Translations under genes and position numbers: made by a program
Source: Candidatus Acidiferrales bacterium
GTDB taxonomy: Bacteria; Bacteroidota; Ignavibacteria; Kryptoniales; JAKASW01
Direction of reading: 5' to 3'
NCBI GenBank assembly: GCA_035515795.1
Contig: DATJAY010000035.1
Span: 362,851 to 426,850, forward strand
DNA: 64,000 bases
The notes under the pieces: model-generated
What the model saw: the letters and a program-made list of their open reading frames with translations, nothing else
Database searches by the model: none
What the model was told of the DNA's origin: nothing
Part shown: positions 1 through 9,468 of the stretch, piece after piece
Position numbering within the stretch: the first letter of the stretch is position 1
Layout of the letters: each line of letters begins with the position of its first letter

Positions 1-295
1 TCGAGGTCATGAACAATTTTACCGAATCCATGTCGAGAATCACACTGCTGACGGCTATTCCCCTCGCTCCCTGGTCGGGGCTATCGAGCGAGGCGGTCCA
101 TGAGCCGCTGTCGCTTTTTGCGATATGAAAGATAATTCTTATTTTGCTCTCTCCGATTGCGAGGGATCCCTGCCACATTCCTACAATTGAGGAGTCCGGC
201 TTTGTCTGACAGACAGATATTGAATGATCTGAAATTATGCAGATACCCATCAGCGACAAAGCATACATTAGTTTTCTTGTAAAATCGCGCGACAT
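1..295 (-). CDS. Secreted alpha/beta hydrolase, N-terminal part (runs off the window)
   Basis: About 98 residues from the start codon are visible before the window edge. The minus-strand ATG follows GGAGGT, a strong ribosome site with short spacing. The start of the protein carries a hydrophobic signal-like stretch (residues about 9-22). It is followed by a segment of the type GMWQGSL...KIRIIFHI and SLDSPDQGARGI, which is the N-terminal module found ahead of serine-aminopeptidase-like alpha/beta hydrolases in many Bacteroidota and Acidobacteria. The hydrolase domain itself lies outside the window, so catalysis is inferred from this N-terminal module only. The gene is divergent from the DUF3795 gene. 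Confidence 0.6.
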   Translation of the reverse strand, partial: MSRDFTRKLMYALSLMGICIISDHSISVCQTKPDSSIVGMWQGSLAIGESKIRIIFHIAKSDSGSWTASLDSPDQGARGIAVSSVILDMDSVKLFMTS

Positions 296-562
296 TTTAC
301 CTCCAATTTGTTTGTGTAACAAAAAATACGGCGCGAAGGATCAAAGGTTGCGATTGTACCGTGGATTCTTTCAATGTTGAGGACGGAATATATCCGTATC
401 TCCTGCCAATTTGAATCTGCCAATGACAATTTTCTTGATGCACTGGCAATCACCGAACGATCGCCCGACAGACCAGCACAAAGTCACCGGAAACATCATG
501 CGTTGCAAAATTACAACCGAAAGGCGAAATTAATCCTATGAACGACAAAGGAGGCTGAGAAA

Positions 563-988
563 ATGGCTGAAATTATTTCACGATGTGGCTTTCGCTGCGA
601 TCAATGTCCGGCCTTTAAGGGAAATAACAACACGCCTGCTGATCAGATAAAAACCGCCGCCGGCTGGTCGAGATTCTTTGGACTCAAAATGTCTCCTGAC
701 AAGATCATCTGTAATGGCTGTCTCTCTAATGAATGTGTCGGGCATGACCTGCCTGATAGCGAGTGCCCGATAAAACCGTGTGTTCTCGAACGCGGGATGA
801 ATACTTGCGCCGATTGTTTTGATTATCCATGCGAAAAATTAATGGAGAGAATAAGAGGCGTCGATGAGGTCATTTCCAAGTTCAAAGGCAAGATCTCACA
901 AGAAGAATACGACACTTTCATAGCGCCTTATGATTCTCGCAAAACCCTAGACGAGATCCGGGACCGTCGAGTAGATCGAATCGATTAA
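563..988 (+). CDS. DUF3795 cysteine-rich protein
   Basis: A 141-residue soluble protein with the cysteine pattern of DUF3795: C8, C12 and C15 near the start (RCGFRCDQCP), then C50 and C53, and further Cys pairs (CADC, YPC) in the second half. These probably bind metal. No biochemical role is known to me for the family. The start ATG has a very strong ribosome site (AAAGGAGG, about 8 bases upstream). It stands alone, with a promoter presumably in the 268-bp divergent region. Length is usual for the family. The family call is secure; the function is open. Confidence 0.8.
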   Translation: MAEIISRCGFRCDQCPAFKGNNNTPADQIKTAAGWSRFFGLKMSPDKIICNGCLSNECVGHDLPDSECPIKPCVLERGMNTCADCFDYPCEKLMERIRGVDEVISKFKGKISQEEYDTFIAPYDSRKTLDEIRDRRVDRID

Positions 989-1135
989 AGTTCGTTTTTG
1001 TTATCACATTTTTCTTGAATCTTCAGGATATCGGTTCTACCTTGTAAAGTTGCTGGCTGATTTTCTGCGATTTATCCAATTGCGCCAGATTTCGTTTGAG
1101 GAGTCGATCATAAACCGAACTTGGAGGAGACAAGC

Positions 1136-1549
1136 GTGAACTGGAAACTTATTTTCTTGCTCAGCCTTTTTGGTATCGCCATGGCCTTCGCCGGAGTATT
1201 TGGGATATCCGGAAGAGTGCAGACACTTATCTGGCTCATCATCCTTATTTTCTACGCGGTCGTGATTGTCCGGCAGACAACCGGCAGATATTTTCTACAT
1301 GCGTTTACCGTCAGCGTAGTAAACGGCATTTGGATCGGCATCATTCAGGCCGCTTTCATTTCAGCCTACTTGCGTAACCACCATATCATAAAAGGGATTT
1401 ATAAGATGATGCCGCTGATCAGCCATCGCCGAGTATTGATGGTCATTATGGGACTGCTGACCGGAGCAATCATGGGACTCATTGCCGGACTGATCGCGTT
1501 TGCCGCCGGGAAGATAATGAAGAAGACGGAGCCGCCCTCTCAATCTTGA
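1136..1549 (+). CDS. Small integral membrane protein of unknown function
   Basis: A 137-residue protein with four predicted membrane segments (roughly residues 2-20, 25-45, 55-75 and 100-125) and a short Lys/Glu/Pro-rich tail. I start it at the GTG preceded by GGAGGAG at 7-base distance. A TTG 15 bases upstream lies inside that ribosome site and cannot be the start. The layout (four helices, a Gly-rich last helix, basic end) resembles DUF4199-type membrane proteins, but I cannot assign a family firmly. It is probably a single gene. Confidence 0.6.
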   Translation: MNWKLIFLLSLFGIAMAFAGVFGISGRVQTLIWLIILIFYAVVIVRQTTGRYFLHAFTVSVVNGIWIGIIQAAFISAYLRNHHIIKGIYKMMPLISHRRVLMVIMGLLTGAIMGLIAGLIAFAAGKIMKKTEPPSQS

Positions 1550-1635
1550 ATTTAGCAATCACGCGCGAGTAACGTTGAATAAGCAATCTACGTAGAATTA
1601 TTGGAAAGCTGGATTAGCGGAGTGTGTACGATTCC

Positions 1636-2049
1636 ATGAAAAATGTTGCCATTTCAAAAACCAACTTCCGCGAGAAGTTGCGAATAAATCAGTCAGCGTT
1701 CGCGGCATGGAGAGAATTCAAGCGTGTATTTTCATTTACGGGTATCGAACCGATCGTGTGGTCTTTCGCCTTCGTCTTTTTTGCAATTCACAATCCGTAT
1801 ACCCAGAGTGAATTTTCAATTTGTCCTTTGAAGATTCTGGGTTTTCACTATTGTCCTGGCTGCGGGCTCGGAAGATCCATTTCGTTTCTTCTTCATGGCG
1901 ACCCCGTCGAGTCGTTCCGGACTCACGTCCTTGGTATCCCTGCAACTATCACTCTGCTTATCCGTACGTTGACCTTGTTAGGTAAATCAATAAAAAGGAA
2001 TAGACAACTCAATTTAAAGGAGTCACCATGGCAAACATTCTACAGTTAA
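1636..2049 (+). CDS. DUF2752 membrane protein
   Basis: A 137-residue protein carrying the DUF2752 signature CPGCGLGRS (about residue 75) between two hydrophobic segments. The Cys pair is the family hallmark; its role is not known. A GGAG lies 13 bases before the chosen ATG. A GTG 12 bases upstream would sit directly on that site. The 3' end overlaps the start of the TM2-domain gene by 22 bases, so the two are probably translationally coupled. DUF2752 and TM2 proteins are often neighbours in Bacteroidota, which supports both calls. Confidence 0.7.
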   Translation: MKNVAISKTNFREKLRINQSAFAAWREFKRVFSFTGIEPIVWSFAFVFFAIHNPYTQSEFSICPLKILGFHYCPGCGLGRSISFLLHGDPVESFRTHVLGIPATITLLIRTLTLLGKSIKRNRQLNLKESPWQTFYS

Positions 2050-2381
2050 TGCCGATGCTTGAAGGCGAGGAATTGGTTTATGTCCAGGGAATTATCAAAG
2101 ACATGACCGACAGCCAAGCGCAGCAGTTTGCAAATATTTATAATGTTCGGCGAAAAGATCCTCAGACGATTCTTCTCGTAACTCTGATAGGATTTCTCGG
2201 CGTCGCAGGTATACAGCGTTTCCTCACGAACCAGATAGGAATGGGTCTGCTGTATTTGTTCACCGGAGGGTTGTGCGTCATCGGAACCATAGTCGATCTC
2301 GTGAGTTATCGAAGGATTGCTTTTGAGTGTAATTACGGCGTCGCACAGGAAATCGCCGTTATGGTGAAGGCGTCCAGTTGA
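2028..2381 (+). CDS. TM2 domain-containing protein
   Basis: A 117-residue protein. Residues 1-45 form a soluble, acidic N-terminal part. Residues about 46-100 form a TM2 domain: two membrane helices with the polar turn GVAGIQRFL, the local version of the G-x-x-G-x-H-R-F-Y motif. The start ATG follows AAAGGAG at 6 bases. It overlaps the end of the DUF2752 gene. TM2 proteins are small membrane proteins without an agreed function. The domain call is good; the role is unknown. Confidence 0.8.
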   Translation: MANILQLMPMLEGEELVYVQGIIKDMTDSQAQQFANIYNVRRKDPQTILLVTLIGFLGVAGIQRFLTNQIGMGLLYLFTGGLCVIGTIVDLVSYRRIAFECNYGVAQEIAVMVKASS

Positions 2382-2478
2382 GTTCGTAATTCACAAGCTG
2401 AACTGAACTGAGCTAAAGGGCAAATTGGAGGTAGACGTTCGAGTGTCCGGTGGAGTTCGACGACCTTAACTCCCAACC

Positions 2479-2507
2479 TTGATTCTTGGCGGTTCTGAAA
2501 CTATATT
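2479..2507 (+). promoter_or_regulatory. Possible sigma70-type promoter for efp operon
   Basis: TTGATT and TATATT hexamers are separated by 17 bases and lie about 85 bases upstream of the efp start codon. They follow the gene-free 3' flank of the TM2 gene. Spacing and position are ideal, but Bacteroidota-type primary sigma factors can prefer other boxes, so this is a pattern match only. Confidence 0.4.
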
Positions 2508-2591
2508 TTTCGGCTGGATCCCTTTCCTGAAGGGACTCCTTTGGAGCGGGACAGGCAATATTTCAACGAACATCAAGATTTATGGGAGTTT

Positions 2592-3152
2592 ATGGCGACA
2601 ACATCTGAGTTCAGACCAGGTCTGACAATTAGATACAATAATGATCTTTGGACGATTGTTGAATTTCAACATGTGAACCCCGGCAACTGGCGGGCTTTCG
2701 TCCGGGCCAAAATGAAAAACATCAAGACCGGCCGGGTAATCGAAAATCGATTCCGTGCGGGCGAAGAAATCGAGGTCATCAGGATTGAACAGCGCGCATA
2801 CCAGTATCTCTACCGTGACGGAGACATGCTTGTCTTCATGGATAATGGTACTTACGACCAGATCCAGGTTCCTGAAGAAGTAGTTGGCGAAGGGAGCAAA
2901 TTTCTTAAAGAGAATGAGACCATCCAGCTTTTTTTCAACGGTACGGAAATAACCGGAGTCGAGATTCCGATATTTGTCAGCCTCAAGGTCGTCGAGACTG
3001 AACCTGGAATGAAGGGCGACAGCGTCAACAATGTCATGAAATCGGCAAAGTTGGAGACCGGTGCGACGGTGAACGTTCCTATTTTCGTCAACGAAGGAGA
3101 TATGCTGAAGATAGACACGCGCACCGGCGATTACGTGGAGCGAGTGAAGTAG
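2592..3152 (+). CDS. efp: Elongation factor P (Chlorobi-type, no Lys34)
   Basis: A 186-residue EF-P with the usual three beta-barrel domains: KOW-like N-terminal part, middle OB domain from about residue 65, C-terminal OB domain ending DTRTGDYVERVK. It enters the ribosomal E site and relieves stalling at polyproline codons. The tip of the domain I loop reads PGNWRAF. The residue aligned with E. coli Lys34 is Asn32, so neither beta-lysylation nor another Lys modification is possible there; an Arg lies two residues on. Chlorobi EF-P has the same type of loop. The start is the ATG after GGGAG; an in-frame upstream extension of 17 codons has no family match. It heads the housekeeping operon. Confidence 0.95.
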   Translation: MATTSEFRPGLTIRYNNDLWTIVEFQHVNPGNWRAFVRAKMKNIKTGRVIENRFRAGEEIEVIRIEQRAYQYLYRDGDMLVFMDNGTYDQIQVPEEVVGEGSKFLKENETIQLFFNGTEITGVEIPIFVSLKVVETEPGMKGDSVNNVMKSAKLETGATVNVPIFVNEGDMLKIDTRTGDYVERVK

Positions 3153-3187
3153 ATATCAGAAAGCCACTTTTTGGACATTATCAAATT

Positions 3188-3212
3188 GTCCCGATCAAAG
3201 CCGGGACTTTTT
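3188..3212 (+). terminator. Rho-independent terminator or attenuator after efp
   Basis: GTCCCG and CGGGAC form a 6-bp stem with an 8-base loop and are followed by CTTTTTC. It lies 35 bases after the efp stop and 60 bases before accB, so accB and accC may be partly uncoupled from efp. Confidence 0.65.
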
Positions 3213-3268
3213 CATTTTAATACTTGTCCTCACGAAAGTGGGGATGGAATTAGTGGATCGGAGCCAAT

Positions 3269-3757
3269 ATGGACATTAGTTATATCAAAGAACTTATCAA
3301 ACTTTTGGATGAAAGCGGAGTCGACGAAATTGAAATCGAGGAAGAGGGAAAGAAAGTCAGGGTTAGCAAGGCTCACCATAATTCTTCCATACCTCAGGCT
3401 TTTCTTCCGCAATTTGTTTTGCAGGCTCCGATGGTTCCGCAACCTCCTGCTTCACCGGGAGTCGATTCCGCTGCGGCAGCTGAGGCTGTATCGGCGTCGA
3501 AACCGGATGAGAAGAAATATCATGAAGTCCGGTCTCCGATTGTCGGAACGTTTTATCGTGCTCCCGCTCCCAACGCCGACCCATACGTGCAGGTTGGTTC
3601 CGTAGTACAACAGGGAACGGTCCTCTGCATCGTCGAAGCAATGAAGCTGATGAACGAGATTGAGTCTGACGCCGCCGGTAGAATTGTGCAGATTCTCGTT
3701 GAAAACGGGAAGCCTGTCGAGTACAACCAACCGCTTTTCCTGGTAGAGCCGGTGTGA
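3269..3757 (+). CDS. accB: Biotin carboxyl carrier protein of acetyl-CoA carboxylase
   Basis: A 162-residue protein with the two-part BCCP layout. The N-terminal helix part (residues 1-33) contacts biotin carboxylase. A flexible Pro/Ala-rich linker follows (about 40-80), then a biotinyl domain (about 85-162). The biotinylation motif EAMKLMNE places the modified lysine at K126. The protein carries the carboxyl group from biotin carboxylase to the carboxyltransferase that makes malonyl-CoA. GGAG lies 5 bases before the ATG. accC follows 40 bases downstream. The carboxyltransferase genes accA and accD are not in the window. Confidence 0.95.
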   Translation: MDISYIKELIKLLDESGVDEIEIEEEGKKVRVSKAHHNSSIPQAFLPQFVLQAPMVPQPPASPGVDSAAAAEAVSASKPDEKKYHEVRSPIVGTFYRAPAPNADPYVQVGSVVQQGTVLCIVEAMKLMNEIESDAAGRIVQILVENGKPVEYNQPLFLVEPV

Positions 3758-3797
3758 CCTGCCAGTGGCTGATCGCTAACAATCAAGAGAGAGCCGA

Positions 3798-5138
3798 TTG
3801 TTCAATAAGATATTAATTGCGAATAGAGGCGAAATAGCACTTCGCGTAATTAGAAGCTGCAAAGAACTTGGTATCAAGTCTGTTGCGATCTATTCCGAGG
3901 CCGATCGCGACGCCCTTCACGTCAGGTTTGCCGACGAGGCTGTTTGTATCGGTCCGCCTCCGAGCCGTGAAAGTTATCTTAATATTCCGCGCATAATAGC
4001 CGCCGCGGAAATTACGAATGCTGATGCGATCCATCCGGGCTACGGTTTTCTCGCGGAGAACGCCCAGTTCTCCGAGATTTGTCAAAGCAGCGGAATAAAA
4101 TTCATAGGTCCGAAACCGGAAATGATTACGGCCATGGGCGACAAGGCGTCTGCAAAAGAGACGATGCGCAAAGCTGGAGTGCCTGTCGTGCCGGGAAGCG
4201 ATGGTACGATTGAGGACATCAAAAAGGCAAAGGAAGTTGCCGATGGGATCGGTTATCCCGTCATCATAAAGGCAACTGCAGGGGGGGGCGGAAAAGGAAT
4301 GCGCCTTGCTTGGCAGCCCGATGAGTTTGAAAGACAATTTCAAATGGCACAGACGGAAGCGGAAGCCGCATTTGGAAACAAGAGCGTGTACATCGAAAAA
4401 TATGTCGAGGAACCGCGTCATATTGAGATCCAGGTTCTTGGTGACCGCCACGGCGAAGTCATCCACCTCGGCGAGCGCGAGTGTTCCATTCAAAGGCGGC
4501 ATCAAAAGCTGATCGAAGAATCTCCTTCCCCGGTTGTCGATGCCGAGCTACGTGAGAGGATGGGTGCAGCAGCCGTGAAAGGGGCCAAGAGTGTTAGATA
4601 TGAAGGGGCCGGCACCATCGAATTTCTTATCGACAAGAATAAGAACTTCTATTTCATGGAAATGAACACGAGGATTCAGGTGGAGCATCCTGTGACGGAG
4701 CAAGTCACCGGCTTCGATCTCGTGAAGGAACAGATCAATATCGCTGCCGGTGCGAGGGTCAGCAAGAAAAAATTGAAGCAGGTCGGCCATGCAATCGAAT
4801 GTAGAATTAATGCGGAAGACCCGTACAAGGATTTTCGTCCGAATCCGGGCGTGATTACCGGGTTCCATACGCCCGGCGGCTACGGCGTGCGTATCGATTC
4901 GCATGCGTACGTCGGCTATATGATTCCGCCGTATTATGATTCGCTTATCGCGAAACTCATAACATTCGCTTCGAATAGAGAAGAGGCGATAGACAGAATG
5001 TCGCGTGCGCTCGAAGAATTTATCGTCGAGGGAGTTGCGACCACGATACCTTTCCATATGAAAGTCATGAAAGACGAGCGGTTCAGGAAAGGCGAATTCG
5101 ACACACACTTCCTGGACTCATTTAATTTTGCAGATTGA
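3798..5138 (+). CDS. accC: Acetyl-CoA carboxylase, biotin carboxylase subunit
   Basis: A 446-residue ATP-grasp enzyme that carboxylates biotin on BCCP using ATP and bicarbonate. It starts [14 protein letters not shown] from a TTG codon after a GAGAGAG ribosome site. It has the N-terminal biotin-carboxylase fold, the glycine-rich ATP loop [13 protein letters not shown] (about residue 158-170), the ERECSIQRR motif and the [14 protein letters not shown] catalytic motif. Full length for the family. It lies 40 bases after accB and 11 bases before gcvH. Confidence 0.97.
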   Translation: MFNKILIANRGEIALRVIRSCKELGIKSVAIYSEADRDALHVRFADEAVCIGPPPSRESYLNIPRIIAAAEITNADAIHPGYGFLAENAQFSEICQSSGIKFIGPKPEMITAMGDKASAKETMRKAGVPVVPGSDGTIEDIKKAKEVADGIGYPVIIKATAGGGGKGMRLAWQPDEFERQFQMAQTEAEAAFGNKSVYIEKYVEEPRHIEIQVLGDRHGEVIHLGERECSIQRRHQKLIEESPSPVVDAELRERMGAAAVKGAKSVRYEGAGTIEFLIDKNKNFYFMEMNTRIQVEHPVTEQVTGFDLVKEQINIAAGARVSKKKLKQVGHAIECRINAEDPYKDFRPNPGVITGFHTPGGYGVRIDSHAYVGYMIPPYYDSLIAKLITFASNREEAIDRMSRALEEFIVEGVATTIPFHMKVMKDERFRKGEFDTHFLDSFNFAD

Positions 5139-5149
5139 AGGAGAGAAAA

Positions 5150-5530
5150 ATGGAATTCCCTGCAAACCTGAAGTACACGAAAGACCACGAGTGGATTCGA
5201 GTCGAAGATGGCACAGGCACGGTCGGAATAACCGACTATGCGCAGGGCGAACTGGGCGACGTGGTTTTTGTAGAACTCCCGGCCGTCGGCACGAAATTGC
5301 AGCAAGGCAAACAATTCGGAACAATCGAAGCGGTGAAAACCGTTTCGGATATTTTCGCGCCGGTCAGCGGAGAAATAATTGAGATCAATTCCGCATTGAA
5401 GGATTCACCCGAAATTGTAAACAAGGAGCCGTACAAGGGAGGGTGGATGGTGAAAATAAAAATCGAGAACAAATCCGAGCTTGACAACCTTCTCGATGCC
5501 GCAAAATATCAGGAAATGGTGGGAAAATAG
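5150..5530 (+). CDS. gcvH: Glycine cleavage system H protein
   Basis: A 126-residue lipoyl carrier that shuttles the aminomethyl group between the P, T and L proteins. The lipoylated lysine is K63 in IEAVKTVSD, and the C-terminal NKEPYKGGWMVKI motif is typical. The ATG has AAGGAGAG 4 bases upstream. It starts 11 bases after accC. It precedes gcvPA, but gcvT, gcvPB and lipoyl synthase are not here. Confidence 0.95.
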   Translation: MEFPANLKYTKDHEWIRVEDGTGTVGITDYAQGELGDVVFVELPAVGTKLQQGKQFGTIEAVKTVSDIFAPVSGEIIEINSALKDSPEIVNKEPYKGGWMVKIKIENKSELDNLLDAAKYQEMVGK

Positions 5531-5591
5531 CAGGCAGTAAGTAGCTAGCAGTCTGCCGGCTCCTGCTCACTGCGTGCCCTTTACTACCTGC
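5530..5591 (+). repeat. Imperfect hairpin element between gcvH and gcvPA
   Basis: The 81-base gap between gcvH and gcvPA contains two nested inverted repeats. The outer arms are GCAGGCAGTAA and TTACTACCTGC (10 of 11 paired); the inner arms are AGCAG and CTGCT. There is no T-run, so it does not look like a terminator. It may be a REP-like element or an mRNA structure that sets gcvPA expression. A short TAGCTAGCAG core recurs, inverted, near 36595. Confidence 0.35.
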
Positions 5592-5611
5592 CGTTCAAAG
5601 GAGAATTGAGA

Positions 5612-6955
5612 GTGCCCTATTATCCGAACACCGACGATGATCGTCACGGAATGCTGGAGGCGATCGGAGTCAAAAACTTTCACGATCTGATAAAAGATAT
5701 CCCCGAAGAAATCAGACTCAAGGCTGATCTGAAGATTCCTCCGGCGATGAGTGAGCTTGAAGTAGTCAAACATCTTTCGGCTCTCGCCGACAAAAATGTT
5801 AGTACTCAGGATGCCGTATCGTTCCTCGGCGCGGGTGCATACGATCATTTCATTCCATCTGCTGTCGGCGCACTTCTGAGCCGCTCGGAGTTCTATACGG
5901 CATACACTCCATATCAGGCCGAAGTAAGCCAGGGGACACTTCAGGCAATCTATGAATACCAAACGATGATCTGCCGGTTGACGGGGATGGACATTTCAAA
6001 CGCTTCTCTCTACGACGCCGGAAGCGGACTGGCTGAGGCGGCCCTGATGTCGGCGGTCCATACAGGGAGAAGAAAAATTGTCGCAGTTCATCCTATTCAT
6101 CCGTTGTATTTGCAGGTCGTCAGGACTTACGTCCACGGTCAGGGATTTGAGATCGTCGAGATTCCCGCAAAAGATGGGGCCGCTGACGTCGATGCCGTGA
6201 AAAAGAATGTCGACGAGAGCGCGGCTGCCGTCATGGTACAGCAACCGTCGTTCTTCGGAACGTTGAGCGATGTCTTTGCCCTCGCCGAAATTGCGCGTTC
6301 GAAAAAAGCGCTGTTTGTCGTCGGCGTAAATCCTATATCGCTCGGGCTCCTCGTACCGCCGGGCGAGTACGGGGCCGACGTGGTTATCGGTGAAGGTCAG
6401 CCGCTGGGGATTCCGCAAAGTTTCGGCGGGCCGTTTCTGGGAATTTTTGCCGTCAGAGAAGAATTGATCAGACGTTTGCCGGGGAGATTAGCCGGGATAA
6501 CGGTTGATGCAGAAGGGAACCGCGGATTCGTCCTGACACTTCAGACCCGCGAACAGCAAATCAGGCGTGAGAAGGCGACATCGAACATCTGCACTAACGA
6601 AGGCTTAATGATGCTCGCCTCGACGATTTACATGTCGCTCATGGGCAAACAGGGGATCCGTGAAGTTGCCGAGCAGTCGAGCGCGAAGGCGCACTATCTT
6701 GCGGAACAGATCGGAAAGATTCCCGGATTCAAATTGAAATATCGTGAGCCGTTCTTCAATGAATTTCTCGTTTCGACCCCGGTCCCCGCGGAGAAAATCA
6801 TTGACGCCGGAGTAGGAAAGAAAATTCTTGCCGGTTTGGATGTCGGGCGCCTCATTCCCGATGAGGACGGACTTTTGATTGCTGTGACTGAAAAGCGGAC
6901 GCGGGACGAACTTGACGGGTTCGTGGAATTTTTGAAAAGTTTTAAAAATGGATAA
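5612..6955 (+). CDS. gcvPA: Glycine dehydrogenase (decarboxylating) subunit 1
   Basis: A 447-residue N-terminal half of the split P protein. It starts [15 protein letters not shown], the usual beginning for GcvPA. AAGGAG lies 8 bases before the GTG start; an upstream TTG is too close to that site. With GcvPB, which carries the PLP lysine, it decarboxylates glycine and loads the aminomethyl group on the H protein. Motifs include [11 protein letters not shown] and the aminotransferase-like fold (about residues 60-430). GcvPB is not in the window. The last 8 bases overlap guaA. Confidence 0.93.
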   Translation: MPYYPNTDDDRHGMLEAIGVKNFHDLIKDIPEEIRLKADLKIPPAMSELEVVKHLSALADKNVSTQDAVSFLGAGAYDHFIPSAVGALLSRSEFYTAYTPYQAEVSQGTLQAIYEYQTMICRLTGMDISNASLYDAGSGLAEAALMSAVHTGRRKIVAVHPIHPLYLQVVRTYVHGQGFEIVEIPAKDGAADVDAVKKNVDESAAAVMVQQPSFFGTLSDVFALAEIARSKKALFVVGVNPISLGLLVPPGEYGADVVIGEGQPLGIPQSFGGPFLGIFAVREELIRRLPGRLAGITVDAEGNRGFVLTLQTREQQIRREKATSNICTNEGLMMLASTIYMSLMGKQGIREVAEQSSAKAHYLAEQIGKIPGFKLKYREPFFNEFLVSTPVPAEKIIDAGVGKKILAGLDVGRLIPDEDGLLIAVTEKRTRDELDGFVEFLKSFKNG

Positions 6956-8480
6956 AGTCTTAATTCTAGACTTCGGCGCTCAGTACACGCAGCTCATCGC
7001 CAGGCGTGTCCGTGAACTGAATGTCCTCAGCCTTGTCGAGAATTTTGATTTCCCATTGAATAAGATCCGCGAACTCAATCCGAAAGGCATAATTCTCTCC
7101 GGCGGTCCTTCTAGCGTATATCAAAAAAAGGCTCCGCTCCCTAAGAGAGACGTTCTTGAATCGGGAATCCCGATACTTGGAATCTGCTACGGACTTCAGG
7201 TCGTGGCACACCTCCTTGGGGGTGAAGTGGATCGCTCGGCACATCAGGAATTTGGAAAGGCTCTTCTGGTTGTCGACGATTCGGGCGACCTTCTTTCAGG
7301 CATCGGCGATGTATCGAAAGTCTGGATGAGCCACGCCGACAAGGTCACCAAGCTCCCGACCGGGTTCAGCCCGATTGCTCACACGGACAATTCACCCGTT
7401 GCGGCGGTCAGGTCGGCATCGAAAAAAATTTACGGCGTGCAATTCCATCCCGAAGTTGTTCACACGGCCAAAGGGAGAGAGATCCTTTCAAATTTTCTTT
7501 TCAAAATCTGCGGATGCACGGGCGACTGGAAAGCAGGAAACTTCATCGAAGAAAAGATCCATGAAATACGAGAGAAAGTCGGAGACGGGAAAGTCATCTG
7601 CGCGTTGAGCGGCGGAGTCGATTCTGCCGTTGCAGCGGTTTTAATCCAGAAGGCCATCGGCGATAAGCTGCACGCGGTTCATATCGATAACGGCCTCATG
7701 CGCAAGGATGAAAGCAAGAAGGTGGTGAAGTACTTCAAAAATAATTTCAAGATGAATCTCCATTACATCGACGCGTCGAAGACATTCCTCAGGAAACTCC
7801 GCGGCGTTGTCGATCCCGAGAAGAAGAGGAAAATCATCGGGAACACTTTCATAGAGGTTTTCGAGAAAGCAGCACGTGAAATAAAAAAGGTAAAATTCCT
7901 CGCACAGGGAACGCTGTACCCCGACGTCATCGAATCACAGTCTCACAAGGGTCCTTCCGCAAAAATAAAAACGCATCACAACGTCGGCGGGCTGCCCGAA
8001 GTGATGAAGCTGAAACTGATCGAGCCGTTCAGGCTTCTCTTCAAAGACGAAGTGCGCAATGTCGGACGCGAGCTCGGAATCTCAGATGAGATAATCGAAA
8101 GGCATCCGTTCCCCGGGCCCGGACTTGCCGTCAGAATTTTGGGAGACGTTTCGCCGGAAAAATTGGAAATACTCCGCCAGGCAGACGATATTTTCATCGA
8201 CGAAATCAAGAAGCATGGAATCTACACCGATATCTGGCAGGCATTCGCCGTGCTCCTGCCGGTTCAATCGGTCGGCGTAATGGGTGATGAGAGAACTTAC
8301 GAATGCACAGTCGCACTCCGTGCCGTCACGAGCGAAGACGGAATGACCGCGGATTGGGCGCAGGTTCCTTACGACCTCCTCGCTAAAGTGTCGGGAAGGA
8401 TAATCAACGAAGTACGCGGAGTCAACCGGGTAGTTTACGATATCAGCAGCAAACCTCCTGCGACCATCGAATGGGAGTGA
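6948..8480 (+). CDS. guaA: GMP synthase (glutamine-hydrolysing)
   Basis: A 510-residue two-domain enzyme that converts XMP to GMP. Residues about 1-190 form a class I glutamine amidotransferase with nucleophile C80 in GICYGLQ and the FHPEV histidine/glutamate motif. Residues about 195-390 form the ATP pyrophosphatase with the PP-loop SGGVDSAV. The C-terminal dimerisation domain ends [11 protein letters not shown], the conserved terminus. Full length. It overlaps gcvPA by 8 bases, so expression is coupled. No purine riboswitch is possible in this position. Confidence 0.97.
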   Translation: MDKVLILDFGAQYTQLIARRVRELNVLSLVENFDFPLNKIRELNPKGIILSGGPSSVYQKKAPLPKRDVLESGIPILGICYGLQVVAHLLGGEVDRSAHQEFGKALLVVDDSGDLLSGIGDVSKVWMSHADKVTKLPTGFSPIAHTDNSPVAAVRSASKKIYGVQFHPEVVHTAKGREILSNFLFKICGCTGDWKAGNFIEEKIHEIREKVGDGKVICALSGGVDSAVAAVLIQKAIGDKLHAVHIDNGLMRKDESKKVVKYFKNNFKMNLHYIDASKTFLRKLRGVVDPEKKRKIIGNTFIEVFEKAAREIKKVKFLAQGTLYPDVIESQSHKGPSAKIKTHHNVGGLPEVMKLKLIEPFRLLFKDEVRNVGRELGISDEIIERHPFPGPGLAVRILGDVSPEKLEILRQADDIFIDEIKKHGIYTDIWQAFAVLLPVQSVGVMGDERTYECTVALRAVTSEDGMTADWAQVPYDLLAKVSGRIINEVRGVNRVVYDISSKPPATIEWE

Positions 8481-8529
8481 AAGTTTGCCGGACTACGGTT
8501 ATTATTCGTTTTATGAGCGAGTATAGAAA

Positions 8530-9468
8530 ATGGCGCTGTCGGTGAACGCGCTCCTCGACGAGGCGGTCGATTTCCTGGGTGACAACAAACCGCTCCACGC
8601 CATCCAGATCCTGCGAAAAGTCATTTCGAAAAATTCCGATTGCACAGATGCCTATTTGAAGCTGGCCGAAATTTATGTCGGGATGAATAACTACAACGCG
8701 GCGGAAGAACTTCTTCTCGACGGCCTGCGTAAACTGTCGGAGGATTACAAATTAGTTTATGCGCTTGGAAGTCTTTATTACAATCTCGGAGAATTAGAGA
8801 GAGCGCTTCCGCTTTTGAGGAAGCTGAACTCGTGGCGCAATCCGAGCGTGCATCTTGCGCTCGCGACTATCTTTCTCGAGCAGAACGAATTTCTCGAAGC
8901 GATCGCGGAAGTAAGAAGAGTTTTGCGGGGAGATGCGAAGTATCCCGATGCCAACGGAATCCTCGGAAGAATTTATCTGAAGCAAAAGAATTTCCCGAAT
9001 GCGATAAAATATCTGCGCAGGGAGCTCGCCTTGAATGAATCTTCGGTCGAATTCCGCCTCGACCTTGCCACCGCATTTTATATGCTCGGCGACCTGCGCA
9101 CAGCGCTCGAAGAATTTACGCTTCTCATTGACACCGATCCTGATTTTTTCCCGGGATGGCTGATGTGCGGAAAGATTTTGCTGGAGCTCGGCAAAGCCGA
9201 CGAGTCGGAATTTTACCTGCAGCGTGCGATGAACCTGAATCCGAAGAATGCGGAACTCCTGCAGACGCTGGCAAATCTTTACAATGCCTTCGGCGAGGTT
9301 GAAAAAGCGCGAGCCATATTCGATGAGCTCGCCGCGACAAATGCAGTAGTTGAGGACGATACCGATACACTGGAAAATTTTTCTGCAACTCGAAATTGTT
9401 CGCGCCGTGATCCCAACTGGCACAATTCGGCCGGGGCAAAAACAGCGAGGAAAAGACGCCGACGATGA
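8530..9468 (+). CDS. Tetratricopeptide-repeat protein
   Basis: A 312-residue protein built of about seven to eight TPR units, for example residues 35-68, 69-100, 130-165, 170-200 and 235-270, recognisable by the W/L-G-Y-A-P spacing (YALGSLYYNLGELERA, LANLYNAFGEVEKA). There is no clear signal peptide, so it is probably cytoplasmic. It ends in a basic Arg/Lys tail that overlaps the next gene by 4 bases (ATGA). It is likely a scaffold protein; no partner can be named from the sequence. Confidence 0.75.
   Translation: MALSVNALLDEAVDFLGDNKPLHAIQILRKVISKNSDCTDAYLKLAEIYVGMNNYNAAEELLLDGLRKLSEDYKLVYALGSLYYNLGELERALPLLRKLNSWRNPSVHLALATIFLEQNEFLEAIAEVRRVLRGDAKYPDANGILGRIYLKQKNFPNAIKYLRRELALNESSVEFRLDLATAFYMLGDLRTALEEFTLLIDTDPDFFPGWLMCGKILLELGKADESEFYLQRAMNLNPKNAELLQTLANLYNAFGEVEKARAIFDELAATNAVVEDDTDTLENFSATRNCSRRDPNWHNSAGAKTARKRRRR

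Noticed and set aside
268..453. 61-codon minus-strand frame
   Set aside because: It overlaps the start and ribosome site of the secreted hydrolase on the same strand in another frame and shows no family features.
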